The notes: generated from the letters alone by a model not told the origin. A DNA stretch of 64,000 nucleotides from Tubulanus polymorphus (GCF_964204645.1 NC_134029.1:901501-965500), one strand, 5' to 3'. Shown: positions 36,259 through 47,140, counted from the stretch's first letter. Translations and numbers: made by a program.

Positions 36259-37197
36259 ATGAATTCTACTCAGTTTGGACGACCTTACAACAGTTACATC
36301 GTCATCATGTCTGTTGAACGAAAGACTGGCAGCTACCGCATATTTTCGATAGCTTATTCGCTATTCTTTTTTTCACTGGGAGCTTTTGGAAATACGGCAT
36401 CATTCCTGATAATGATGAGTCGTAGATTCCGCAGTTTATCTTACGCTAACTATCTGATCGTTTTGTCTATAAATGACTTAATGTATTGTCTCAATTTTAC
36501 ACTGATGCCTGTTTTACAATTTCTACTCTTGAACGTAGTCACTGGTTCTATATTTGTTATAAACTCAATTATAGGTTGTCAAATCTATGAATTCATTATG
36601 GCGTTTAACTGCTGCAATAGTTCGTGGTTAATAGTAGCGATATCTCTAGAACGCGCGGCAGTTGTTCTCTTCCCGTTCACATCTCGTTTGATATGTACGC
36701 CGAGATTCGCCAGGTTTGCAATATCGATACTTATCGCAGTGAATGTACTTGTCCTGTATCTTCAAAGGATTCTGGAGTTACATTTTAACGAACGAACATT
36801 CGGTTGTTACTATGAGTTAGTTGACCAATATATACATTTTATCACTTACGTCATTCATGTTAACTTTATTCCTTTGACGGTGATAATCGTATCAAATATT
36901 GTTATAATAATTCAATTATTCAGAAGAGGTTCGAAAATAGTTTCGTCCGATCAGAAAACTACAAAATCAAAACGTACAACAATAATGCTTGTAACAGTTT
37001 CACTCGCATTCACAATATTTACAATTCCTTCCTCTATTTCAGCAATCTTGCCGATAGCTGAGAATCGGAAAGAATTTCTTTTAGATATTTTCACTCAGTT
37101 CCAAGTATGTAACTTTTCAATTAATTTTTACATATATCTTTTACTGGGACGAGAAGCGCGAGAATATTTCTGTATGAAAATAAGATGTTCTGAATGA
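36259..37197 (+). CDS. class-A (rhodopsin-like) GPCR, gene A1
   Basis: Intronless, 312 residues, seven hydrophobic segments. Landmarks: N45 (GN, TM1), D73 (TM2), C107 at the start of TM3 and C183 in loop 2 as the likely disulfide, P205 (TM5), P257 (TM6). The DRY site is L-E-R (E131-R132) and NPxxY is replaced by NFYIY (N289-Y293). N2 is a possible glycosylation site. The tail is very short. The pattern resembles invertebrate peptide- or chemosensory-type receptors that lack canonical motifs; the ligand cannot be inferred. The start is set by the MNSTQ N terminus shared with paralogues. It differs from A2 mainly in a TM2-TM3 patch. Confidence 0.9.
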   Translation: MNSTQFGRPYNSYIVIMSVERKTGSYRIFSIAYSLFFFSLGAFGNTASFLIMMSRRFRSLSYANYLIVLSINDLMYCLNFTLMPVLQFLLLNVVTGSIFVINSIIGCQIYEFIMAFNCCNSSWLIVAISLERAAVVLFPFTSRLICTPRFARFAISILIAVNVLVLYLQRILELHFNERTFGCYYELVDQYIHFITYVIHVNFIPLTVIIVSNIVIIIQLFRRGSKIVSSDQKTTKSKRTTIMLVTVSLAFTIFTIPSSISAILPIAENRKEFLLDIFTQFQVCNFSINFYIYLLLGREAREYFCMKIRCSE

Positions 37198-37388
37198 TAT
37201 AAAAAGAGTTTAGTTCTTGCATGGTCGAATCGATACTAGGAAAAAATTCGGTAGCCATTTCTCACCTAGAGATTGCATTGTACTTGTGCTGCCACCCACG
37301 GGTGCGGTGGATTGAGGAACTAATACTGGTTGACTCGACAATATGACGTCATTTATAAATTGTAAATTGTAAATTGTAATTGTAAAAG

Positions 37389-37658
37389 TTATTTGTTGTA
37401 ATTTTCTAACCTACAAACGTCCCCTAGTGGCCGGTCGAATGAGGGTCTCCCCTCGCGATCCTGATTCGATAATTCTGAAATGTCCGGTCGGTTGAGAGGA
37501 CATTTTTCCAAGGAGCTCGCGATGTCAGCCGGCTGAGGATCCAGCAAAGCGTTGCTAAGGTGATCTATTAAATGATAAGAATATCTCTTATCAAGCGATA
37601 CCATTTTCTGACCCCACCACATTTTGCCCACCGACCAGGACATGACTATACCAGACAC
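37389..37658 (-). other. intergenic open frame duplicated with the unit (89 codons)
   Basis: An uninterrupted minus-strand frame that recurs identically at 40696-40965 only because the whole unit was duplicated. I recognise no domain. It may be a transposon remnant; coding is doubtful. Confidence 0.25.
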
Positions 37659-38043
37659 TCGAGTCTTGGTGTGAAGAGAACATAGCCACGTTAAATTGTG
37701 AATCCAATTTTTACAAAAATGTTATAGCGCCTATGATTTGAAGCCGTTTTTGAAAATATATATTTAATCTAATTCAAACCTAGACATCGTAGGTAAATTT
37801 TCCACACGATGTTGATGGGTTTTCCAATTCAGTTTTATACAAATTCATGTGCATAAATCTACACTGTAACTCACAATACGCTTTGTGATAAGGCCTAATC
37901 TGGAGTAATTGATTTTCAGTAAACTTTCAATGGAAATGATACGAAGATAAGCTCGTCACAAATAGGTGAATTCAATGGCTTCATTAGTTACCAAAATACA
38001 CGGGAGATAACAAGTGTCGCACGTCTGCGTGTTGAACTAAATC

Positions 38044-38970
38044 ATGAATTCAACACAATTGCAATATGCCCGACCTTATAACAGTTACATTCTTCTCATG
38101 TCTGTTGAACGAAAGACTGGCAGCTACCGCATATTTTCAATAGCTTATTCGCTCTTCTTTTTTTCACTGGGAGCTTTTGGAAATACGGCATCTTTTCTGA
38201 TAATGATAAGTCGCAGATTCCGCAGTTTATCTTACGCTAACTATCTGATCGTTTTGTCTATCAGTGATTTGACGTTTTGCATCAATTTTACGCTGATGCC
38301 TGTTTTACAGTCGTTTCTCTTGCACCTAAACTCCGGTCCGATAATGTTGGTTAAGTCACTAATTGGTTGTCAAATCTACGAATTTATAATGTCATTGATG
38401 GGTTCCAGCAGTTCGTGGTTGATAGTAGCGATGTCTCTAGAACGTGTGGCAGTTGTTCTCTTCCCGTTCACATCTCGTTTGATATGTACACCGAGATTCG
38501 CAAGAGCTGCGATATTGATAATACTCGCAGTGAATTCGATAGTCCTTATTGCAAGAGTTTTCACAACGTATCTTGACCAAATCGTTGGTTGTTACTATGA
38601 AGTCGCTGACCAATACATCTATTTCGTCACTTATGTGGTCCATGTTTATTGTTTACCTTTAACGGTAATAATTGTATCAAATTTTGTTATAATAATTCAA
38701 TTATTCAGAGGTTCAAAAATGATTTCGTCCGATCAGAAAACTACAAAATCAAAACGTACGACAATAATGCTTGTAACAGTTTCACTCGCATTTGCAATAT
38801 TTACACTACCAACAGCAGTAACTACTTTCTTGCCGATTTCCACAGAAGAAAAGGGTTTCTTCTTTACCCAGTTCCAAGTATGCAACTACTCGATCAACTT
38901 TTACATATATCTTTTACTGGGACGAGAAGCTCGGCAATATTTCTGCATGAAAATTAGATGTAAGAAATAA
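38044..38970 (+). CDS. class-A GPCR, gene B1
   Basis: Intronless, 308 residues. It has the MNSTQ start, a TM1 GN, an LSISDL TM2, a GCQIYE TM3 start, a SLERVAVVLFPF TM3 end, a GCYYE loop-2 Cys and the NFYIY TM7 motif. Loop 2/TM4 and the TM6-TM7 loop differ clearly from A1. The protein is identical to B2 at 41351-42277, with only a few silent changes between the two genes. Confidence 0.9.
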   Translation: MNSTQLQYARPYNSYILLMSVERKTGSYRIFSIAYSLFFFSLGAFGNTASFLIMISRRFRSLSYANYLIVLSISDLTFCINFTLMPVLQSFLLHLNSGPIMLVKSLIGCQIYEFIMSLMGSSSSWLIVAMSLERVAVVLFPFTSRLICTPRFARAAILIILAVNSIVLIARVFTTYLDQIVGCYYEVADQYIYFVTYVVHVYCLPLTVIIVSNFVIIIQLFRGSKMISSDQKTTKSKRTTIMLVTVSLAFAIFTLPTAVTTFLPISTEEKGFFFTQFQVCNYSINFYIYLLLGREARQYFCMKIRCKK

Positions 38971-39224
38971 ACTCAAAATGGCGACCATTTTAAATCATTC
39001 AGTAACGATTGGATAATGGTCGAATTTAAACTAGGAAAATGTTCATTTCTAACCTAGGAATCATATTGTACTTGTGCTGCCACTCACAGTCGCGGTGAAT
39101 AGGGAAACTAATGCTGGTTGAATTATTTCTAGGAAAACGTTCTTAAGTTTATCCTTTTCCTAACGATCGCAGTAAGATTCAACAGATCTCTACGAATCAA
39201 ATCCATCCTCCCTCCACACGGATT

Positions 39225-39300
39225 CGAACCCATGATGGCATCGAGACGTGAGTCTAGCATGCCATCAGCAATCCTGCCTGGACTGAAACCACCGGACACT
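39225..39300 (-). repeat. structured tRNA-like element, copy 1
   Basis: The minus strand has a B-box-like GGGTTCGAATCC and, next to it, a perfect 8-bp stem (GATGGCAT/ATGCCATC) enclosing a second 4-bp stem (AGAC/GTCT). The tRNA T-stem does not pair, so this is more likely a SINE relic. Duplicated at about 42530-42605. Confidence 0.4.
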
Positions 39301-39329
39301 TATTTCAAATCTCTCGAAGAATGAAGAAT

Positions 39330-39467
<138 letters not shown>

Positions 39468-39565
39468 CCTAACCTTTTCTAACCTAAGTAACCTAATCTA
39501 ACCTAGTTTTAGTTTGAAAACCTAGATTAGTTTTGAAGCTATACAAACGTTAGTAGAACTGAATC

Positions 39566-40504
39566 ATGAATTCTACTCAGTTTGGACGACCTTACAACAG
39601 TTACATCGTCATCATGTCTGTGGAACGAAAGACTGGCAGCTACCGCATATTTTCGATAGCTTATTCGCTATTCTTTTTTTCACTGGGAGCTTTTGGAAAT
39701 ACGGCATCATTCCTGATAATGATAAGTCGCAGATTTCGCAGTTTATCTTACGCTAACTATCTGATAGCTTTATCGCTCAGTGATTTGACTTTTTGCATCA
39801 ATTTTACACTGATGCCTGTTTTACAGTTTGTTCTCTTGCGCGTCAACACTGGTCCTATATTCATCATGAATTCACTGATCAATTGTCAAATCTACGAATT
39901 TATAATGTCATTTATGGGCTCTACCAGTTCGTGGTTAATAGTAGCTATATCTCTAGAACGCGCGGCAGTTGTTCTCTTCCCGTTCACATCTCGTTTGATA
40001 TGTACGCCGAAATTCGCCAGGTTTGCAATATCGATACTTATCGCAGTGAATGTACTTGTCCTGTATTTTCAAAGGATTCTGGAGTTACATTTTAACGAAC
40101 GAACATTCGGTTGTTACTATGAGTTAGTTGACCAATACATACATTTTATCACTTACGTCATTCATGTTAACTTTATTCCTTTGACGGTGATAATCGTATC
40201 AAATATTGTTATAATAATTCAATTATTCAGAAGAGGTTCGAAAATAGTTTCGTCCGATAAGAAAACTACAAAATCAAAACGTACGACAATAATGCTCGTA
40301 ACAGTTTCACTCGCATTCACAATATTCACAATTCCTTCCTCTATTTCAGCGATTTTGCCGATAGCTGAGAATCGGAAAGAATTTCTTTTAGATATTTTCA
40401 CTCAGTTCCAAGTATGTAACTTTTCAATTAATTTTTACATATATCTTTTACTGGGACGAGAAGCGCGAGAATATTTCTGTATGAAAATAAGATGTCCTGA
40501 ATGA
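39566..40504 (+). CDS. class-A GPCR, gene A2
   Basis: Intronless, 312 residues, nearly identical to A1 in TM1 and from TM3 to the C terminus. Residues of about 69-122 differ strongly: they read LSLSDLTFCINF and GPIFIMNSLINCQIYE, matching B1/B2 and the 43117 gene in turn. All class-A landmarks of A1 are kept (GN, TM2 Asp, TM3 Cys, LER, NFYIY). It is probably functional; the mosaic patch covers TM2, loop 1 and the top of TM3, where ligands usually bind. Confidence 0.9.
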   Translation: MNSTQFGRPYNSYIVIMSVERKTGSYRIFSIAYSLFFFSLGAFGNTASFLIMISRRFRSLSYANYLIALSLSDLTFCINFTLMPVLQFVLLRVNTGPIFIMNSLINCQIYEFIMSFMGSTSSWLIVAISLERAAVVLFPFTSRLICTPKFARFAISILIAVNVLVLYFQRILELHFNERTFGCYYELVDQYIHFITYVIHVNFIPLTVIIVSNIVIIIQLFRRGSKIVSSDKKTTKSKRTTIMLVTVSLAFTIFTIPSSISAILPIAENRKEFLLDIFTQFQVCNFSINFYIYLLLGREAREYFCMKIRCPE

Positions 40505-40695
40505 TATAAAAAGAGTTTAGTTCTTACATAGTCGAATCTATACTAGGAAAAAATTCGGTAGCCATTTCTCACCTAGAGATTGCATTGTACTTGTGCTGCC
40601 ACCCACGGGTGCGGTGGATTGAGGAACTAATACTGGTTGACTCGACAATATGACGTCATTTATAAATTGTAAATTGTAAATTGTAATTGTAAAAG

Positions 40696-40965
40696 TTATT
40701 TGTTGTAATTTTCTAACCTACAAACGTCCCCTAGTGGCCGGTCGAATGAGGGTCTCCCCTCGCGATCCTGATTCGATAATTCTGAAATGTCCGGTCGGTT
40801 GAGAGGACATTTTTCCAAGGAGCTCGCGATGTCAGCCGGCTGAGGATCCAGCAAAGCGTTGCTAAGGTGATCTATTAAATGATAAGAATATCTCTTATCA
40901 AGCGATACCATTTTCTGACCCCACCACATTTTGCCCACCGACCAGGACATGACTATACCAGACAC
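40696..40965 (-). other. second copy of the 89-codon intergenic open frame
   Basis: Same translation as 37389-37658. Conserved because of recent duplication, so identity is no evidence for coding. Confidence 0.25.
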
Positions 40966-41350
40966 TCGAGTCTTGGTGTGAAGAGAACATAGCCACGTTA
41001 AATTGTGAATCCAATTTTTACAAAAATGTTATAGCGCCTATGATTTGAAGCCGTTTTTGAAAATATATATTTAATCTAATTCAAACCTAGACATCGTAGG
41101 TAAATTTTCCACACGATGTTGATGGGTTTTCCAATTCAGTTTTATACAAATTCATGTGCATAAATCTACACTGTAACTCACAATACGCTTTGTGATAAGG
41201 CCTAATCTGGAGTAATTGATTTTCAGTAAACTTTCAATGGAAATGATACGAAGATAAGCTCGTCACAAATAGGTGAATTCAATGGCTTCATTAGTTACCA
41301 AAATACACGGGAGATAACAAGTGTCGCACGTCTGCGTGTTGAACTAAATC

Positions 41351-42277
41351 ATGAATTCAACACAATTGCAATATGCCCGACCTTATAACAGTTACATTCT
41401 TCTCATGTCTGTTGAACGAAAGACTGGCAGCTACCGCATATTTTCAATAGCTTATTCGCTCTTCTTTTTTTCACTGGGAGCTTTTGGAAATACGGCATCT
41501 TTTCTGATAATGATAAGTCGCAGATTCCGCAGTTTATCTTACGCTAACTATCTGATCGTTTTGTCTATCAGTGATTTGACGTTTTGCATCAATTTTACGC
41601 TGATGCCTGTTTTACAGTCGTTTCTCTTGCACCTAAACTCCGGTCCGATAATGTTGGTTAAGTCACTAATTGGTTGTCAAATCTACGAATTTATAATGTC
41701 ATTGATGGGTTCCAGCAGTTCGTGGTTGATAGTAGCGATGTCTCTAGAACGTGTGGCAGTTGTTCTCTTCCCGTTCACATCTCGTTTGATATGTACACCT
41801 AGATTCGCAAGAGCTGCGATATTGATAATACTCGCAGTGAATTCGATAGTCCTTATTGCAAGAGTTTTCACAACGTATCTTGACCAAATCGTTGGTTGTT
41901 ACTATGAAGTCGCTGACCAATACATCTATTTCGTCACTTATGTGGTCCATGTTTATTGTTTACCTTTAACGGTAATAATTGTATCAAATTTTGTTATAAT
42001 AATTCAATTATTCAGAGGTTCAAAAATGATTTCGTCCGATCAGAAAACTACAAAATCAAAACGTACGACAATAATGCTCGTAACAGTTTCACTCGCATTT
42101 GCAATATTTACACTACCAACAGCAGTAACTACTTTCTTGCCGATTTCCACAGAAGAAAAGGGTTTCTTCTTTACCCAGTTCCAAGTATGCAACTACTCGA
42201 TCAACTTTTACATATATCTTTTACTGGGACGAGAAGCTCGGCAATATTTCTGTATGAAAATTAGATGTAAGAAATAA
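41351..42277 (+). CDS. class-A GPCR, gene B2
   Basis: Intronless, 308 residues, with the same protein as B1. Nucleotide differences are few and silent (for example in the codon after CACAC near 41800, and TGT for TGC near the end). Two identical receptors imply either a very recent duplication or ongoing conversion. Confidence 0.9.
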   Translation: MNSTQLQYARPYNSYILLMSVERKTGSYRIFSIAYSLFFFSLGAFGNTASFLIMISRRFRSLSYANYLIVLSISDLTFCINFTLMPVLQSFLLHLNSGPIMLVKSLIGCQIYEFIMSLMGSSSSWLIVAMSLERVAVVLFPFTSRLICTPRFARAAILIILAVNSIVLIARVFTTYLDQIVGCYYEVADQYIYFVTYVVHVYCLPLTVIIVSNFVIIIQLFRGSKMISSDQKTTKSKRTTIMLVTVSLAFAIFTLPTAVTTFLPISTEEKGFFFTQFQVCNYSINFYIYLLLGREARQYFCMKIRCKK

Positions 42278-42641
42278 ACTCAAAATGGCGACCATTTTAA
42301 ATCATTCAGTAACAATTGGATAATGGTCGAATTTAAACTAGGAAAATGTTCATTTCTAACCTAGGAATCATATTGTACTTGTGCTGCCACTCACAGTCGC
42401 GGTGAATAGGGAAACTAATGCTGGTTGAATTATTTCTAGGAAAACGTTCTTAAGTTTATCCTTTTCCTAACGATCGCAGTAAGATTCAACAGATCTCTAC
42501 GAATCAAATCCATCCTCCCTCCACAAGGATTCGAACCCATGATGGCATCGAGACGTGAGTCTAGCATGCCATCAGCAATCCTGCCTGGACTGAAACCACC
42601 GGACACTTATTTCAAATCTCTCGAAGAATGAAGAATAAAGG

Positions 42642-42661
42642 TATATATATATATATATATA
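42642..42661. repeat. (TA)10 microsatellite
   Basis: Contracted counterpart of the 39335-39466 tract. Confidence 0.95.
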
Positions 42662-42700
42662 GCCTAACCTTTTCTAACCTAAGTAACCTAATCTAACCTA

Positions 42701-43116
42701 ACCTAAGTATTTGCTTGAGTTGTTCGTGTGTGTGGTGCGCGCAAGGGCACCTTGTCTTGGATGCGATCGGGCGACAAGTTCGGCCACGGGTTTGAGACGA
42801 TTATTCTGACTTCACAACTCATAGTCAACCATTATATACTGTGATTCTGGCCATTAGAAAAAATAGTTCAGGACAATCAATTCTAAGCATAACACTGAAT
42901 ACAATATTGGAGCTTGAATTGTATATATTTGTTCAGATGAAATGAATTCATTGTAAATCCGCGAATCGATTTTTCATCAGCCGTGAGTTTAGAAATCATT
43001 TACAGAAAACATATGTATCATAAATGTTTAAAGGAATATTAAAGTTGCAGAAATAAGCTTTTGTTATATCACCATAGAATTCTTTTTCGTTGAGACACGA
43101 GATATCGTGAGAGACG
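42701..43116. other. intergenic, upstream of the fifth GPCR
   Basis: No gene or repeat seen beyond a short CCTAA-like tail at its left edge. It probably contains the promoter of the 43117 gene. Confidence 0.5.
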
Positions 43117-44082
43117 ATGAATCTTACTGAAATGCAGATTGTTGGTAGACCTTACTACAGTTACATCGTTCTTATGTCCGTGGAGAACAAGTCTGGAATC
43201 TACCGTACTGTCTTATTGGTCATTCTACCCGTCCTGTTCTTGTTAGGGGCCTTCGGAAATTCAGCTACTTTCCTGATAATGATAAGTTGTAGATTCCGCA
43301 GTTTATCTTACGCTAACTATCTGATCGTTTTATCTCTCAGTGACTTTGCGTTCTGTATCAGTCATACACTGATGCCTGTTTTACAGTTTATTCTCTTGCA
43401 TTTAAACGCTGGTCCTATATTCATCATGAATTCACTGATCAGTTGTCAAATCTACGAATTGGTGACAAGTTGTATGGGTGCCAATAGTTCGTGGTTAATA
43501 GTAGCGATATCTCTAGAACGTGCGGCAGTTGTTCTCTTCCCGTTCACATCTCGTTTGATATGTACACCGAGTTTTGCCCGATGCGTCATTGTTTTCATTT
43601 TCGTAATGAATCCGTTAATAATTGTGATTCATCCTACGGTAATTATGAAGTTTTCTTACAAGTTTGTCGGATGTTATTACGAGTTAGTCGACCAGTTCAT
43701 ACTTGCTATCTCGTATGTAATATACGTCTTTCTTCTTCCTTTAATGTTAATAATTGTATCAAATTCTATGATAATAATTCAGTTATTCAGAGGTTCAAAA
43801 ATGGTTTCGTCCGATAAGAAAACCTCGAAAGCGAAACGCACGACAATAATGCTTGTAACAGTTTCACTCGCGTTTGCAATGTTCACACTTCCATCCGCTA
43901 TTACTATATTCTTACCGATCTCGTCGGACAGAAACGAATTTTTTTTAGACATATACAGTCACTTTCTATTGTGTAACTATTCGATCAATTTCTATATCTA
44001 TATTTTACTGGGTCGAGAAATTCGTGAATATTTCTGTGCGAAATTCGTTTGTCGATTGCGCCTCCGCCACGAATGGCGTTAA
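43117..44082 (+). CDS. class-A GPCR, fifth intact gene
   Basis: Intronless, 321 residues. Same family signature: GAFGNSATFLIM TM1, LSLSDF TM2, SCQIYE TM3 start, ISLERAAVVLFPF, GCYYE in loop 2, KRTTIMLVTVSLAF TM6 and a SINFYIY TM7. It is more divergent in TM4 and loop 2. The C terminus is extended by about ten basic residues (LRLRHEWR). The 43404-43459 segment is nearly identical to A2 and a likely conversion donor. Confidence 0.9.
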   Translation: MNLTEMQIVGRPYYSYIVLMSVENKSGIYRTVLLVILPVLFLLGAFGNSATFLIMISCRFRSLSYANYLIVLSLSDFAFCISHTLMPVLQFILLHLNAGPIFIMNSLISCQIYELVTSCMGANSSWLIVAISLERAAVVLFPFTSRLICTPSFARCVIVFIFVMNPLIIVIHPTVIMKFSYKFVGCYYELVDQFILAISYVIYVFLLPLMLIIVSNSMIIIQLFRGSKMVSSDKKTSKAKRTTIMLVTVSLAFAMFTLPSAITIFLPISSDRNEFFLDIYSHFLLCNYSINFYIYILLGREIREYFCAKFVCRLRLRHEWR

Positions 44083-44173
44083 GGCAATAAGCAGTATTTT
44101 CCTTTTATTGTTTAGTTGTTTCTTTTTATCACTTTTGTAAGAAATGGATTCAAAGTTGATCAATGATATGAAA

Positions 44174-44712
44174 ACATGGTAACCCTCGCATGCCATGGCA
44201 AGAATAATCGAACCCCTCGCATGCCGGGGTCAGAATCAATAAACCCTCGCATGCCGGGGCCAGAATCAATAAGCCCTCGCATGCCGGGGCAATAAAAAAA
44301 CCCTCGCATGCCATGGCAAAAATAATTGAAACCCTCGCATGCCGGGGTCAGAATCAATAAACCCTCGCATGCCAGAGCAAGAATTATTGAAACCCTCGCA
44401 TGCCGGGGCAGAATCAATTAACCCTCGCATGCCAGGGCAAAAATAATTGAAACCCTCGCATGCCGGGGTCAGAATCAATAAACCCTCGCATGCCAGAGCA
44501 AGAATTATTGAAACCCTCGCATGCCGGGGCAGAATCAATTAACCCTCGCATGCCAGGGCAAAAATAATTGAAACCCTCGCATGCCAGGGTCAGAATCAAA
44601 TTACCCTGGCATAGCGGGGCTAGAATTATTGAAACCCTCGCATTCTAGGGTCAGAATCAATCAACCCTCGCATGCCAGGGCAAGATTCATTAAAACCCTC
44701 GCATGCTGGGGG
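44174..44712. repeat. 30-bp minisatellite with a GCATGC core (about 18 copies)
   Basis: Units contain CCCTCGCATGCC followed by GGGG or AGGG and AGAATCAAT. They begin about 90 bp after the stop of the fifth GPCR, so they may lie in its 3' UTR. Each unit carries the palindrome GCATGC. The minus strand stays open by chance, giving a repetitive frame I do not consider a gene. Confidence 0.95.
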
Positions 44713-44792
44713 CCAGTTGCTTAAGGATAACCAGCAGATAAATACTATGTCAACCATCTACTGATTAACTGTAACCTTTGAGCAACTGGCCC
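44710..44792. mobile_element. 83-bp foldback element
   Basis: Inverted ends starting GGGCCAGTTGCT (about 18 of 22 positions match) enclose roughly 40 bp. It has no coding capacity and abuts the minisatellite. Confidence 0.65.
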
Positions 44793-45013
44793 ATCGCATG
44801 TTCGAGGTCAGTTTGAACTAGACGCCTGCAGTTTTATGAAACTGAAACCTCGGCTTAGTTTCTTAAAGCTTTACTCGATTTAACTTCAGTTGAGCTTATA
44901 TTCCGTTCTCAGAGTAAAGCATTATGAAACTGAAGCAGTGGGATGTGACGCACTGAGTCTATGAAACTGCTGGGGTCTTTAATCACAATTAGAACAACAC
45001 AGAGATATTCATC

Positions 45014-45019
45014 TTTATT
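45014..45019 (-). terminator. poly(A) signal of the minus-strand gene
   Basis: AATAAA on the minus strand (TTTATT on plus), about 450 nt after the stop codon of the last predicted exon. It fits a 3' UTR covering 45000-45466. Confidence 0.5.
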
Positions 45020-45466
45020 TCAACTAAAACCATACAACAGTTCATACAAAATCAAGTCCATTTACATTATCATACAAGTTTATACATACATATTTATACA
45101 TATAGACGCAGTTACATGGATTGCGATGTAGATATCTCATGCCCTTGATCCATCTCAGAAAGCCCATCATTAATCGTTCAGTAAAAATGAAAATAAGATT
45201 AAAACCCGTTATATAGAAATTTAAAGAATTAAGACAAGACCGTAGAATTACGTCAGTTGTGATGAAATAACTAGAACAGCGAAAAATATAGCGGTAAGAA
45301 CAAATTAATTGAGAAAGTATAAAGAGAGAGTAGGTTATTCAGTGCTTATAGGTTGAGATTTAGTTCGTAGGCTGTTCTAGTTATCTATTCATTTACTTCG
45401 TTTAAATTAGTCTTGGCAAATAAATTTAGTTTGAGTTTAATGATCTAAATGTGTATATAGTGGGTT

Positions 45467-47140
45467 CTAATCTACGTCTGAATCATTGAGGCTAAACTCT
45501 ATTTCTACCAGCAAAAATGAAGTTACGGCTTTGTGAAACGAATCATGGGATTTAGCCGTTGTTTTTATGGATATGTGATACGCAGTCCATGAAACCATCA
45601 CAAACAAAACAAATATGCCCATATTGGCCGGCACAATCAAACAATATTCATTTGTTTTATTACCTACAAGAGGACCATTAGATCCTGTAAGCACACGCAG
45701 TTCTCCTAAGTTTCAAGAAAATACGCTCAAATATGAAATGTTCGCCGACTCTCCATGACTCTTCGTGAAGATTGTGCTAAAAATCTGACAGATCTGTGAA
45801 TAATCAATCCCCAGGTTGATGGTGAATTGCTCCCTATCTCTCTCAGATGGCATATTGCATCATGTTCCTATCATATGGCATATTAGTTACTAGTTCATCC
45901 TGGAATAGAGAAAATTTGTGCCTGTAAACTGAAATAAACTATCATTACACCTGTATTTCGGCGACGTATTGACTGACTCACAGTTGTAGTTGATGATTGT
46001 ACCACAATTCCATTTCTTCTTAGATTACAAAATTCCTCGAGGAAACCTAACTGTAAATAGGAAAGCTTTGTATGTTCCTGAAGTATTTCCTAAAAACATA
46101 AACAGAGCTGATACTTACCGTAACAGCGTTCGGAAAGCAAGCAATGGCATTACTCAATCTTTGATCAACTTTCAAATCGTTCTCTTCAGATATTGGGATA
46201 ATTTCATACTGAAAAATACCAAATCATATCACGAGAAGAATTAATTACGTAATTAGAGTAATATCTCAGTCAGGGGCTGAATCCTGTTAGAAAACAAACC
46301 ATTTTCAAACTTCTGGCGACATCTGAGCGACTTCTGAGCTCATCAGATACACGAATAATTCATTCAATGTGTGAAACTGAAAATAACAAGTTTTTATCAA
46401 TGATACGTTTACAGTAAAACAGCAGGTATATAGACTGGAATCTGGAGAGATAATTACCGGTATTCGTTTTGAAATGTAGGAATCCAAATTGATGGTCATC
46501 ATTTGAAAATGTTCGGTGAACTTTGAACCGAGTCTTTTGAGCTGTAAATTCTTGTGTTCGGTGGAATTTATTCTGTAAAGAAAAAATTGGTCATTGAAAT
46601 ACAGAAACATCGCGTGTACACGTCTGCTATAATCTGTAAATTACTATCTTACTTGTATCGATTACCGCGTAGCCTATTGTCTATTTTCCTGGTAGATTGA
46701 TACGGGATCGACACTTCCTGTAAAACATTCGAGAGAAATAAAGCAATATTGTATACGTAGATTAACAGATTTTGGGGTAATAGTGAAATAAGAGCACTGA
46801 AAAATTCACCATTTGCAAACTTCATAAAGCTTTTGGCAGACAAGACAAATTTCATCTGTTGACTGTAGAATTGTTAGGCTTCATTATTCTAACATAAGGA
46901 CCTTGATAACTCTGACCAGGAGGTAAATGTCAGAGAACTCACCTTTTCTGATCACTCTATTCAAAATTACAGATGATGTGATCTCTTCAGAGTTGTTGAT
47001 TCCGGAAATTATAAGCAAGTATTGAATGGTTCTAAAAGCGAATTCTGATGAATTTCCAAATGGGTTTTACCTGCTGCTGCTGCCGCTGCCATTGCCGCTG
47101 CCGCTGTTGCTGCTACCGCTTGCTGCTGCCGCCGCTGCTG
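45467..47140 (-). CDS. multi-exon gene of unknown function
   Basis: Candidate exons, 5' to 3' on the minus strand: 47140-47071 (Ala/Ser/Gly-rich triplet repeat), 47031-46943, 46855-46653, 46572-46458, 46376-46305, 46208-46119, 46050-45982, 45684-45467. Splice signals are good (GTAAGT, GTGAGT, TTTTCAG). The join 46653/46572 is frame-exact (phase 2 to 1 nt), as is 47071/47031. The 46458/46208/45982 joins are phase 0. The 46376-46305 exon reads into a stop and may be an alternative end. The last exon has a hydrophobic helix (about CLIVPANMGIFVLFVMVSW) and an acidic end, but needs phase 1 and does not fit the preceding exon, so an exon is missing or my choice is wrong. No family recognised. Confidence 0.45.

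Larger units (their letters stand above)
39525..42700 (+). repeat. tandem segmental duplication, unit 2 (GPCR A2 + B2)
   Basis: Collinear copy of 36218-39524. It is shorter by about 110 bp, chiefly because of the contracted TA tract at 42642-42661. Confidence 0.92.

Noticed and set aside
37389-37658. 89-residue minus-strand frame as a conserved gene
   Set aside because: Its identical second copy is explained by the recent segmental duplication; no independent evidence of coding.
38367-38957. alternative-frame open frames inside GPCR genes
   Set aside because: Shadow frames of the receptor coding sequence, repeated across paralogues for that reason.
42661-42715. interstitial telomere-like (CCTAA)n
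   Set aside because: Only a few degenerate CCTAA units shared by both duplication units; too short and irregular.
44160-44599. overlapping minus-strand open frames with MRG/ACEG repeats
   Set aside because: They are by-products of the 30-bp repeat, whose length is a multiple of three.
44174-44712. CRISPR-like array of 30-bp units
   Set aside because: The genome is eukaryotic and the whole 30-bp unit repeats, with no unique spacers. It is a minisatellite.
46797-46809. 13-nt intron splitting the 46855-46757 exon
   Set aside because: It would fix the phase with the upstream exon, but 13 nt is too short to be spliced. The continuous reading is kept.
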